From Lyngbya sp. HA4199-MV5 (GTDB lineage Bacteria > Cyanobacteriota > Cyanobacteriia > Leptolyngbyales > Leptolyngbyaceae): a DNA stretch of 64,000 bases. Position numbers and translations under genes: made by a program. Below the pieces are notes generated by a model, which saw nothing but the letters and a program-made list of their open reading frames with translations, was not told the DNA's origin and ran no database searches. Positions 1 to 7,176 of the stretch are shown here, in pieces; position 1 is the stretch's first letter, and each line of letters starts with the position of its first letter. Where the stretch lies: the NCBI GenBank assembly GCA_019359375.1, contig JAHHHL010000001.1, forward strand, positions 62,001 through 126,000, in the 5' to 3' direction.

Positions 1-549
1 CGTACCAGCACCTGAATTTGTGTCAGATTGCGTTCTCGGTTGAGGAGATGTTTGAGACCCGCCTTGAGGCGCTGTTCGATTTTGGCGTGTAGTCGAGCCG
101 TTCGGTTGATTTTGCTCAACTTGCTGAATTGAGTCACCACCTGTGGTTGCGCCGGGCTGGTTAGCTCCAGACGGATCGTTACTGCCGTTGGGTGAAGAAG
201 GAGTGCCTCTCTGCGTTCCTTGATCTCGACCTTCAACCCGATTGATGGGGTCTGGGTTTGAGGTTGGGTCAGCGTTATCAGCACCAGTACCAGCAGGCTG
301 CCCCGTTGGATTGTTTCGTTGCGTGTTTGAGTCGCTACTGGGCACCCGATTTAAGTTCTCTCCGCCATTGGTGGTGCCAGCATCTCTACCGCCCGGATTG
401 GTAGGTTTCACCGTTGAAGGTACGTCTGGGCTTGTATTTGCTGGAGATTGCTGTGAGAATCCAGGAAGGCTAATCAAAACGCTCAAGCCAGTGACACTCA
501 AAACGCCAGTTGCTTTAAAGAGTAGAGTTCTAACGCTGTTTCTGTTCAT
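1..549 (-). CDS. Secreted low-complexity protein, N-terminal part (truncated by window edge)
   Basis: An open frame of 183 codons runs off the left edge. Its ATG is at 549, preceded by a good ribosome-binding site (AAGGAG at 555-560 on the minus strand). The protein begins MNRNSVRTLLFKATGVLSV and has a clear signal peptide with likely cleavage after GFS/QQS near residue 33. The rest is very rich in Asn, Gln, Gly, Pro, Thr and Ser, with motifs such as NPGGRD and TSPQPRTQSD and almost no hydrophobic core, so it looks like a disordered exported or cell-surface linker. A folded domain may lie beyond the window. I do not recognise the family. The plus-strand ORF over the same bases has no such start signal and is a shadow. 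Confidence 0.7.
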   Translation of the reverse strand, partial: MNRNSVRTLLFKATGVLSVTGLSVLISLPGFSQQSPANTSPDVPSTVKPTNPGGRDAGTTNGGENLNRVPSSDSNTQRNNPTGQPAGTGADNADPTSNPDPINRVEGRDQGTQRGTPSSPNGSNDPSGANQPGATTGGDSIQQVEQNQPNGSTTRQNRTAPQGGSQTSPQPRTQSDTNSGAGT

Positions 550-690
550 TTTTTCTCCTTTTGAGCCTGATCTAAGACGATTGATCGACAACTTCTAAAC
601 AACTAAAACCATGATTACTGTGTGCATTGATGGTGTTCCTTGATACAGGCAACCCGGAGTACACCTTCAATACAAGCGAGCAATGATTGT

Positions 691-722
691 TTCTTACTTG
701 CTAAAGTTCTTACTTGCTAAAG
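691..722. repeat. Perfect 16-bp tandem duplication
   Basis: TTCTTACTTGCTAAAG occurs twice head to tail (691-706 and 707-722) in the gap between the truncated secreted-protein gene and the DUF423 gene. The rest of this gap (550-869) holds no convincing gene. Confidence 0.85.
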
Positions 723-869
723 GTTAGAAGTCCTTCCGCAGTGATTTCTCTGTCTTAGGGATAAGCCCTTACTGTGCCGATCGAGGTAAAAGGAGAATCA
801 AAAACTCTGAGCAACAATCTTGAGGCTTTGGAGACGATCGATCACCTGACCAAAGAGATAAATCAAGGA

Positions 870-1253
870 TTACTGAAGTCGCCATGCGGCGATCGCCACG
901 CAACCCCATCCCAACAGAAAGGCTGCGCCGCCAAGCGGTGTAATGGCACCCAACCATTTGATACCTGTGAGGCTGAGTGCATAGAGACTGCCAGAAAAAA
1001 TGGCAATGCCAGCGATAAAGGCATAGCCTGCGACACTCAATGTTGGCGGCACATTCTCGGCTCGACTTAAAAGCACTGCCACCAAAAACAGAGCCAGCGC
1101 GTGATACATTTGATAGCGTGCAGCCGTTTCAAAGATTTCCAGGGCACGATCGGTCAAACGCTCTTTTAGCGCATGGGAGGCAAACGCTCCTGCGGCAACG
1201 GCAAGCCCTGCAAGAATGGCGGCGACAGTGAGAAAGACACGAGTTAGTAGCAT
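870..1253 (-). CDS. DUF423 family small membrane protein
   Basis: A 127-residue hydrophobic protein with four predicted membrane segments (about residues 5-25, 48-65, 74-92 and 101-122). The N-terminal GAFASHALKE motif followed by YHALALF matches the DUF423/YgdD family of inner-membrane proteins. The length is normal for the family. The biochemical role is not established. It stands alone, followed on the same strand by the 1314-2285 gene's start region about 1 kb away, so no operon is evident. The family call is fairly sure and the function unknown. Confidence 0.85.
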   Translation of the reverse strand: MLLTRVFLTVAAILAGLAVAAGAFASHALKERLTDRALEIFETAARYQMYHALALFLVAVLLSRAENVPPTLSVAGYAFIAGIAIFSGSLYALSLTGIKWLGAITPLGGAAFLLGWGCVAIAAWRLQ

Positions 1254-1313
1254 CTCAAACCTTGAAACAGAATACAGGAGTCAGAAATAGGGACAGTCTA
1301 TAGACCGTCTCTA

Positions 1314-2285
1314 CTAATTTTCGATCACCATGACCACGGCACCGATCGCCTCTAGTTTTTGTTTGCACTGTCGAACCGTTGCTTCGCTTACACCCGTTTG
1401 CAGCGTCGTAGGAGCGGCTTCCACCAGATCTTTGGCTTCCTTTAACCCCAGACCGGTCAGTTCGCGCACGGCTTTAATTGCAGCAATTTTGTGAACGCCT
1501 GGTACGGCTTCTAAAATGACATCAAAGCTGCCCTGGGGAGAAAGTGGCAAACTGGCTGCTAGTCTCTGCTGAGGCAAGATCACTCTCGATTGCGTGTTGC
1601 TGATGCTGACTATGGCGCCGATCGCTTCCAGTTGGTCTTTGCACTGTTGGGCGATCGCCTCGCTCACACTTGTTGTCAGCGGAGTCGGCACAGCTTCCAC
1701 CAAATCCTTCACATCCTTGTATCCCAGTCCGGTCAGTTCGCGTACTACCCTCATTGCCGCAATTTTGTGTACATCGGGTAAGGCTTCTAAAATCACATCA
1801 AAATTACCGTAAGCGGCGATCGGCTGACCAGGAATCACTCGCTTCGTCTTCGGTTGCGGATTGCTACGGCTTTCAGGAATCGTTCCCCCCAAATTGAAGC
1901 GGTAGAACATGTTGCCTTCCTCATCCACATCAAAGTTGGCACTGAACTCTCTGGCTCGTTCATCCAGGTATGCCTTTGCCAATTCGCCTGTGAGTCCGGT
2001 TTCCATCGCAAAGCCTAATGGCGTAATGCGTCCATCTCCCTGCTTGAGCAGCTTGAAAAAAGAGGTTTGGAGGCGATCGTGTTCTTCCTGCTCACTTTTA
2101 CGTCGCCCACCCAAAATGAGCCAACCACCCAGGGCGCTGGGTCCTAACCCAAAAAAACAAATTGCTGCTAAAGCCCCCTCTTTGTTAGTTGACTTTGGAT
2201 TTGCCAAATCAGCTCCCATCCCTAAGACGATCGGCAACCCAATGCCTAATAGTACCCCTGCCGCTATTTTCGTGATTAACCGCAT
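1314..2285 (-). CDS. Membrane protein with two tandem ribosomal L7/L12 C-terminal-like domains
   Basis: A 323-residue protein. Residues 1-60 hold two hydrophobic segments (about 5-25 and 39-60). A charged helical region and a short domain containing [10 protein letters not shown] follow. Then come two near-identical units at about 162-229 and 251-323, each starting FDVILEA(L/V)P and continuing [22 protein letters not shown]. This is the fold signature of the L7/L12 C-terminal domain, which on the ribosome binds GTPase factors. The linker between the units is Gln/Pro-rich. The protein is clearly not L12 itself: it lacks the L12 N-terminal dimerisation domain and is membrane anchored. A role at the membrane in protein-protein contact is inference. 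Confidence 0.75.
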   Translation of the reverse strand: MRLITKIAAGVLLGIGLPIVLGMGADLANPKSTNKEGALAAICFFGLGPSALGGWLILGGRRKSEQEEHDRLQTSFFKLLKQGDGRITPLGFAMETGLTGELAKAYLDERAREFSANFDVDEEGNMFYRFNLGGTIPESRSNPQPKTKRVIPGQPIAAYGNFDVILEALPDVHKIAAMRVVRELTGLGYKDVKDLVEAVPTPLTTSVSEAIAQQCKDQLEAIGAIVSISNTQSRVILPQQRLAASLPLSPQGSFDVILEAVPGVHKIAAIKAVRELTGLGLKEAKDLVEAAPTTLQTGVSEATVRQCKQKLEAIGAVVMVIEN

Positions 2286-2326
2286 AGACCCAGCACGCTT
2301 CCCAACGATGCCGCGATCTTAGCTTT

Positions 2327-2492
2327 TGGAAAGGCTAAAGGCTAAGGGATAAAGGATAAAAGTTAAGAGAGTGGGGAGGGGAGTCAGGAGTCAGAAGCGG
2401 AGGGACAGGGGAAGCAAGGGGGCAGAGGGAGAGCGGTCAGCGGTCAACAGCCTTTTTATCCTTTATCCCTTATCCTTCCTTCCTCCTTCCTC
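2327..2492. repeat. STRR-type heptamer arrays
   Basis: Runs of GGCTAAA/GGATAAA, GGAGTCA, GGGGCAG and (C/T)CTTCCT heptamers fill the gap between the L7/L12-like gene and chlM. The array extends into the 3' end of chlM, so the last roughly ten residues of that protein are encoded by repeat sequence. Confidence 0.8.
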
Positions 2493-3173
2493 CCTCGTCA
2501 CTTCCAGCAAACGCGAAAAATAGAAGCTCGTTTTGGTCATGGCATTACGTTGCACCGTCCAACCCTGGCTTTCCAGAATCTTGACAACATCAGCTTCACG
2601 ATGCAGATACGCACGAGTCGCTTTGCTAGGACCGGGAAAGAAGTCGCCAATCTTTTTCAACAGGCTGTAAGCAAGCGTTTTGGGTGCAAAGCTGAGAATG
2701 AGTCGTGATTCTGCCAGCGAACTGAGATGGCTAATCATCGCCGCTGCTTTATCTTGGGGATAGTGGATCAGCACATCCAGGCAGATAACGGTGTGATAGC
2801 GACCGCTCAAGGTTTCCAAATCCTGCACAGCAAAAGTGGGATTGGTAGATTGTCCCAACGTAGCCTGCGATCGCTCTTTCGCTTCTCCCACCATCTTCTC
2901 GGAAATGTCGCTGGCAAAGACCGTTGCGCCTGCTGCTGCCAGCGGAATGCTGAGACTGCCTACGCCACACCCTGCATCGCAAATGGAGAGTTGCGGTAGA
3001 TTGCCGTCTGCCTGTAGCCAACTCAGCACCGTATCCACAGTTTGCTGGTGCCCGGTACGAATGTCGAGTTGCACTTTGTTGACTTCGCCATCCCCATAAA
3101 TTCTGCGCCAGCGATCGAACCCGGTGGCATTGAAGTATTCGCGTACAACAGTCTTATCGTCAACGGCAGGCAT
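2463..3173 (-). CDS. chlM: Magnesium protoporphyrin IX methyltransferase
   Basis: A 236-residue SAM-dependent methyltransferase. It methylates the ring C propionate of Mg-protoporphyrin IX, an early chlorophyll-specific step, usually at the thylakoid or plasma membrane surface. Evidence is the family N-terminus (VREYFNATGFDRWRRIYG), the SAM-binding glycine motif CDAGCGVGSLSIPLA at about 64-78, ASDISEKMV (about 88-96), and the C-terminal TSFYFSRLLEV shared by ChlM/BchM. The family normally ends soon after RLLEV; here about ten extra charged residues (REEGGRKDKG) come from an STRR array. No partner chlorophyll gene is adjacent. Confidence 0.93.
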   Translation of the reverse strand: MPAVDDKTVVREYFNATGFDRWRRIYGDGEVNKVQLDIRTGHQQTVDTVLSWLQADGNLPQLSICDAGCGVGSLSIPLAAAGATVFASDISEKMVGEAKERSQATLGQSTNPTFAVQDLETLSGRYHTVICLDVLIHYPQDKAAAMISHLSSLAESRLILSFAPKTLAYSLLKKIGDFFPGPSKATRAYLHREADVVKILESQGWTVQRNAMTKTSFYFSRLLEVTREEGGRKDKG

Positions 3174-3292
3174 AGGTTTGGCTTAGATGGTTTTGCTCAC
3201 AGCTTCATCCTATTACTGTGTGGTACAGAAACCAAGAGCAGTAGGATACGATGACGACGAGCAGCAGTCCAAAGGGCGTAAAGAAACTTCAA

Positions 3293-4549
3293 TTACCAAC
3301 TAGCCCAACGAAGGTAGTAGAGGAAGTAAGGATCTGGAATATTCAAAAATTCCTTGTCGTCATCCCATTCTAGAACTCTGTCCTCTCCAAGCTTCTCCGA
3401 AACAGCTTTACCCATCTGTTGAAGCGCTTGTATTATGCCTACGCCGCGAGGTGGATCATTTGGAACTAGAGTCTCAATACGTTCTTTCAACATTGCGTAA
3501 GGTAGAGTCAAAACTGGTTCTTTGCTCGCGATCGCCTTTAAAATCACGTAGTAAACATCTCCAGATTTGCCATCACCCAAATAATGAGTCTTCCGATCCG
3601 TTCCGCGTGGTTTCGGTCCTGTTAGAATGATATCAAATGCAGTCTTACAATTGGCTAAAGAAGTAGTGTTTTTGAATAGAACTCCAACTTGTTCCTGATT
3701 AAGATTAACAGACTCTTCGGCTTCTAGCGTATCTTCACACCCCATATCTCGACAGAATTGTAGGCAAATAGCTTGCATCAATTGGGGCGATGACACACTT
3801 TCTGATACGAACCGATCGATGAGTGTCGATTCTGGTTTGACTTTGAGTAATGGAAAACCCTTCTCAGCAATTACGCTCAACTCTTGGTTTTGCCAATAAG
3901 GAATATCTATGCTGGAAACTCGTCCGCGAAGATCAGGATTCGCACGGATTGTATCATCACTGCGATGTGTAACCGATACCACAACAATTGGAGTACCTAA
4001 TCTTGCAGCTTCTTTAAATTGCTCTGCAAGTGATCGTTGAACAGATTTACTGATGTAATGAAAGTCGTCAACGACTAACGCGTAGCCTTTTTGACCTATA
4101 AATTCAAGTAACTCAGTTCCATTTGGTCCTTCATATTGAGTGAGTTCTCCAGATGAACTTCCTGTACCCAGATTTCCCTCAATTCCTCCTTTTGCATTTA
4201 GCAGCAAAGGCAGTTGCAAACCAGCCTCAGTTTTTCCTGTAAGTTGGGATGAACGGCTTGTTTGACTTGAAACTGATCTAAATGAAGGCAGTTCAATCTT
4301 TTTTCGGATCTTTTGCCAGAATGTTGCCTCATCACTAACGCCGCCACCAGTTACAAGAAGCATCTGGTGTTTACCTATAACACTTTCACATAAAACAGTT
4401 TTGCCGCTTTTAGATGGACCAGAGATGGAACAAATAAAGCCCCTGGTTGTGATTGCATCTAAAAGGCGTTGTTCTAGCCTTAATTCCTCACGTTTATTGT
4501 ATGTAAATTCCGGTAGAAATCCAGGAGTAAAAACAACGTTTGCTTTCAT
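3293..4549 (-). CDS. Solitary P-loop ATPase of unknown function
   Basis: A 418-residue protein starting MKANVVFTPGFLPE (ATG at 4549; a TTG at 4561 is also in frame). It has a Walker A motif GPSKSGKTVL near residues 41-50, a Walker B motif ALVVDDFHY and a sensor-like VVVSVTHRSDD. The C-terminal part is helical and ends in DPYFLYYLRW, the arrangement seen at the end of AAA/STAND-like ATPases with a winged-helix tail. Its codon use is distinctly more AT-rich than chlM and nagA on either side, which suggests acquisition. It could be a defence or NTP-dependent regulatory switch, but nothing here proves a role. There are no partner genes. Confidence 0.6.
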   Translation of the reverse strand: MKANVVFTPGFLPEFTYNKREELRLEQRLLDAITTRGFICSISGPSKSGKTVLCESVIGKHQMLLVTGGGVSDEATFWQKIRKKIELPSFRSVSSQTSRSSQLTGKTEAGLQLPLLLNAKGGIEGNLGTGSSSGELTQYEGPNGTELLEFIGQKGYALVVDDFHYISKSVQRSLAEQFKEAARLGTPIVVVSVTHRSDDTIRANPDLRGRVSSIDIPYWQNQELSVIAEKGFPLLKVKPESTLIDRFVSESVSSPQLMQAICLQFCRDMGCEDTLEAEESVNLNQEQVGVLFKNTTSLANCKTAFDIILTGPKPRGTDRKTHYLGDGKSGDVYYVILKAIASKEPVLTLPYAMLKERIETLVPNDPPRGVGIIQALQQMGKAVSEKLGEDRVLEWDDDKEFLNIPDPYFLYYLRWASW

Positions 4550-4630
4550 TGAGTATTGCAAGAGTCACTATCTAGCCAACAACTATCTTAAATATAGATC
4601 ACGCTTCGTGCCATCTAACTCTTAAAACCT

Positions 4631-5800
4631 TCACAGCCGTTGCCAGATGAGTTCTCCACTACCAGACTGATGCCATCGCAGGAGGTTGGCGGGTTGGCCG
4701 ATGTAGTCTGTAGGCAACCCGATCGCGCGACGAGGGGCAATGGTAGCAAGGGCGATCGCCTGCTCCACCTCACAAATGCCCCATTTCACCAGATTTTGCG
4801 CTCCGACCAAGAGCGGTAAGGTTGTTCCAGAGAGTGTGCCATCAAGTAGACGAGCCGTACCGTTTTTGACTTCAATCTGGCGCGTGTCCCAGGGATAGGT
4901 GCCATCGGGTAAGCCCAACGGCGAAAGGGCATCGCTGACGAGGAAGATGCCACGATCGTACTGACTGGCTCTCAGCAGAATCTCCATCATGATGGGCGAA
5001 ACGTGCTGACCATCAGCAATCAGTCCGCAGTGAATGTTGGGATGGACGATCGCCGCACCTAACAAGCCTGGTTCACGATGATGGAGTGGCGGCATGGCGT
5101 TAAAGGCATGTGTGACCATCGTTGCGCCCTGATCAAATGCTTGCTGTGCTTGAGCCGCTGTTGCTTGCGAATGTCCCAGGCTGACGGTGATGCCGAGCGA
5201 TCGCAAGTAGGGAATCACCGTTCCAGTCGTATCCAGTTCGGGCGCAAGAGTCATCACTTTGACCACGCTGGCATAATCGCCGAGGATGCGCTTAATGGTG
5301 TCGATCGTCAACGGCAGCAGATATTCGGCAGGATGAGCACCACGTTTCGCAGGGTTGAGGCAGGGACCTTCGAGGTGAACGCCAAGCAGTGAGGAGTGAG
5401 GAGTGAGGAGTGAGGAGTGTAGGGTGTGGGGTGTGGAGTGTGGGGTGTGGTGGGAAAGAGTGGTGAGCGATCGCTGGATGTTTTCGATCGAGGTGGTGAC
5501 GATCGTGGGTAGGAAACCATCTACGCTTTGCTGCCAGAGGAATTGACCGATCGCATGCAGCTTATCGCGGTTGTCAGCATTCAAGTCAGGAAAGGCTAGA
5601 CCGAGTGCGCCGTTAATCTGTAAATCAATGCCACCTAATGAAACCCAATCGCCTGCCAGATCAGTACTTTCAACATCAGGGACGGATGCAGGGGCAGCAT
5701 TCATAGGCGCGATCGCTTGGATTATGTTGTCCTCGATCGTCAGTTGATGCAAGCCGTTGTCATTGAGCAACCGGGCATTGATCAGGGTGTGGTGAAGCAT
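4631..5800 (-). CDS. nagA: N-acetylglucosamine-6-phosphate deacetylase
   Basis: A 389-residue amidohydrolase of the NagA family, which removes acetate from GlcNAc-6-P in amino-sugar and cell-wall recycling. Landmarks are the N-terminal beta-sandwich ending in DLQINGALGLAF, the metal/catalytic segment LLGVHLEGPCLNPAKRGAHP, SLGHSQATAAQA, THAFNAMPPLHHREPG and the catalytic Asp in FLVSDALSPLG. Between the helix ending LTTLSHH and LLGVHLEGP lies a repeat-encoded insert of about 20 residues (TPHS.PHTLHSSLLTPHSSL) produced by an in-frame heptamer array. The array sits in a surface loop before the active-site strand, so the enzyme may remain functional. Confidence 0.92.
   Translation of the reverse strand: MLHHTLINARLLNDNGLHQLTIEDNIIQAIAPMNAAPASVPDVESTDLAGDWVSLGGIDLQINGALGLAFPDLNADNRDKLHAIGQFLWQQSVDGFLPTIVTTSIENIQRSLTTLSHHTPHSTPHTLHSSLLTPHSSLLGVHLEGPCLNPAKRGAHPAEYLLPLTIDTIKRILGDYASVVKVMTLAPELDTTGTVIPYLRSLGITVSLGHSQATAAQAQQAFDQGATMVTHAFNAMPPLHHREPGLLGAAIVHPNIHCGLIADGQHVSPIMMEILLRASQYDRGIFLVSDALSPLGLPDGTYPWDTRQIEVKNGTARLLDGTLSGTTLPLLVGAQNLVKWGICEVEQAIALATIAPRRAIGLPTDYIGQPANLLRWHQSGSGELIWQRL
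5388..5455. repeat. In-frame heptamer array inside nagA
   Basis: About five copies of a (T/A)GAGGAG-type heptamer are followed by GTGTGGG/GTGTGGA heptamers. Three heptamers make 21 nt, so the array codes seven-residue units (TPHSSLL, TPHSTPH) without breaking the frame. Confidence 0.85.
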
Positions 5801-5847
5801 AAAACGGCAGGTGGAGCAAAGGACACATTCACAAACTACCCTATAGC

Positions 5848-5960
5848 GCCTGACTCCTGACTCCTAGCTTCTTCTAACAACTAACAACCAAAAACCAAAA
5901 ACTCTCTTGCCTTCTGCCCTCTGCCCTATGTCTTCTGCCTCCTCACTCTCATCCCTCACC
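5848..5960. repeat. Intergenic STRR heptamer arrays
   Basis: Successive short arrays (CTGACTC, CTAACAA, CCAAAAA, CTTCTGC/CCTCTGC, CTCATCC) lie between the start of nagA and the gene at 6093. They are the same motifs as in the other arrays of the window. Confidence 0.8.
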
Positions 5961-5973
5961 CGATCGGTTGAAA

Positions 5974-6060
5974 TGTCAAAAATTGTTTGACATAAAACAG
6001 TTTGTAGATTGATAATAAATTTATCGACAGTTTAGACAATTACTAAACAGGCATCGATAA
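5974..6060. promoter_or_regulatory. Two inverted repeats upstream of the exported-protein gene
   Basis: TGTCAAA (5974-5980) and TTTGACA (5986-5992) form a 7-5-7 operator-like dyad. Downstream, TTATCGA (6021-6027) pairs with TCGATAA (6054-6060), and nested inside GTTTA (6030-6034) pairs with TAAAC (6044-6048). These lie in the AT-rich 120 bp before the start at 6093. A repressor operator or a 5'-UTR hairpin are both possible. Confidence 0.5.
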
Positions 6061-6092
6061 TCTTATTTCAAACCACTATTCGGAGGTTGACC

Positions 6093-6443
6093 ATGAAACG
6101 CTTCATTCTCGCTGGTTTAACCACATTGTCTCTCTGCACAGCAATGGTTTCGACCGCAAACGCAGATCCAACCGCATTCAATCCCTACACGGCTGTTAGC
6201 TCTGCGAACGATCGCATTCCCCCTTCTGATCTTGTCTCAATGGCGCAACGGGGCTACCTGAAGCCACAGGGCATTCCTGGCTACCTCGGCTTGGCTTCGG
6301 CGTATACGCTGGGTCAAATTGGTGCCAAAGAAGTGGTTCAAAGTGCGGTGACGGCTCAATTGCTGCCTGCTGAGGCTGTCAACGACCAGGGCTATCTAAA
6401 CCTGGTGGATGCCCAACTGCAATCGCAGATCAGGGTGCGGTAA
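6093..6443 (+). CDS. Small exported protein of unknown function
   Basis: A 116-residue protein. The ATG at 6093 is chosen because GGAGG (6082-6086) precedes it at ideal distance; a TTG two codons upstream is also in frame. A classical signal peptide (MKRFILAGLTTLSLCTAMVS) is followed by an Ala-X-Ala cleavage site near TANA/DPT. The mature part is about 90 residues with GYLKPQGIPGYLGLASAYTLG and predicted amphipathic helices. No known domain is recognised. The upstream dyads and the hairpin terminator after the stop make this a self-contained transcription unit, probably regulated. Confidence 0.75.
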   Translation: MKRFILAGLTTLSLCTAMVSTANADPTAFNPYTAVSSANDRIPPSDLVSMAQRGYLKPQGIPGYLGLASAYTLGQIGAKEVVQSAVTAQLLPAEAVNDQGYLNLVDAQLQSQIRVR

Positions 6444-6450
6444 TGAAAAC

Positions 6451-6486
6451 AGACCTTCGAGGCTTCAAGACTTCGGAGGTCTTGTT
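6451..6486 (+). terminator. Hairpin terminator
   Basis: AGACCTTCGA (6451-6460) pairs over ten base pairs with TCGGAGGTCT (6473-6482, one G-T pair). It is followed by TGTTT, eight bases after the stop of the exported-protein gene. The tail is weak in T residues. Confidence 0.6.
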
Positions 6487-6544
6487 TAGAACCCGATTGG
6501 ACAGGTTATACAAAGCCTCCAATAGCTTTTAACAATCTTGAGTC

Positions 6545-6985
6545 TTACAAACCGTCCTGCAAATCCCGATGTTTTGGCGGAATCCGAACGGTGAAGAGGC
6601 AACCACTATAAGCCTTGCCATTAGCTAGATTCAAGCTGCTTGAGTAGGTATTCTGACCGTTTTGATCATGAACTTCCACTTTGTAGAACTTTGGACTCAG
6701 AGCAAACTTTTCGTAAGTGGTGTCTGAGGGACACGGCAATGGGGTTGGAGGCTCAGCGGTTAAAATTTGGCACGTTGGGCAGCGGTGGATTCTAACGCTG
6801 TAGACTTTTCCTGTTTCACTTGTCAAGATCACATTCATAAGCTCTGGACTAGCGTTACCAAGTTTGATAGGTACTAAGCCAACTCCACTGGACGGTGGTG
6901 CGGGAATAACGGGCTTTGTCACTTGGGCATAGAACCAAATTCCATAAAGCCCCACCACGAGGAAAAGAATTCGAGCTACTTTCAT
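6545..6985 (-). CDS. Single-pass membrane-anchored protein of unknown function
   Basis: A 146-residue protein with the ATG at 6985 (MKVARILFLVVGLYGIWFYA); a TTG at 7006 would add seven residues. One N-terminal membrane anchor (about 4-22) is followed by a Pro-rich stretch and a small beta-rich extracytoplasmic domain. That domain contains HRCPTCQIL and later TPLPCPSD and SGCLF, so four cysteines could form disulfides. No family is recognised. A hairpin (AAAGCTC / GAGCTTT, about 7004-7033) lies in its upstream region. Confidence 0.65.
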   Translation of the reverse strand: MKVARILFLVVGLYGIWFYAQVTKPVIPAPPSSGVGLVPIKLGNASPELMNVILTSETGKVYSVRIHRCPTCQILTAEPPTPLPCPSDTTYEKFALSPKFYKVEVHDQNGQNTYSSSLNLANGKAYSGCLFTVRIPPKHRDLQDGL

Positions 6986-7176
6986 CAACCTTAGATAAAA
7001 CAACAAAGCTCTCTAACAGTACAGAGGAGCTTTTTAAAGGGCTACCCAAGTTGAGGGATTAACACTAACTCTTTAAATCGTTAAACCGTTCTTGAAGACT
7101 TTTGATGTGTTGTCTAAAGCGTGATTTTGCTAGGCTGGGCACACATCGACCCATTGCGTTTGGCTGCTAAGCCTGC

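Noticed and set aside
242-598. 118-residue plus-strand ORF at the left edge
   Set aside because: It is the shadow of the minus-strand secreted-protein gene, which has a signal peptide and a good ribosome-binding site.
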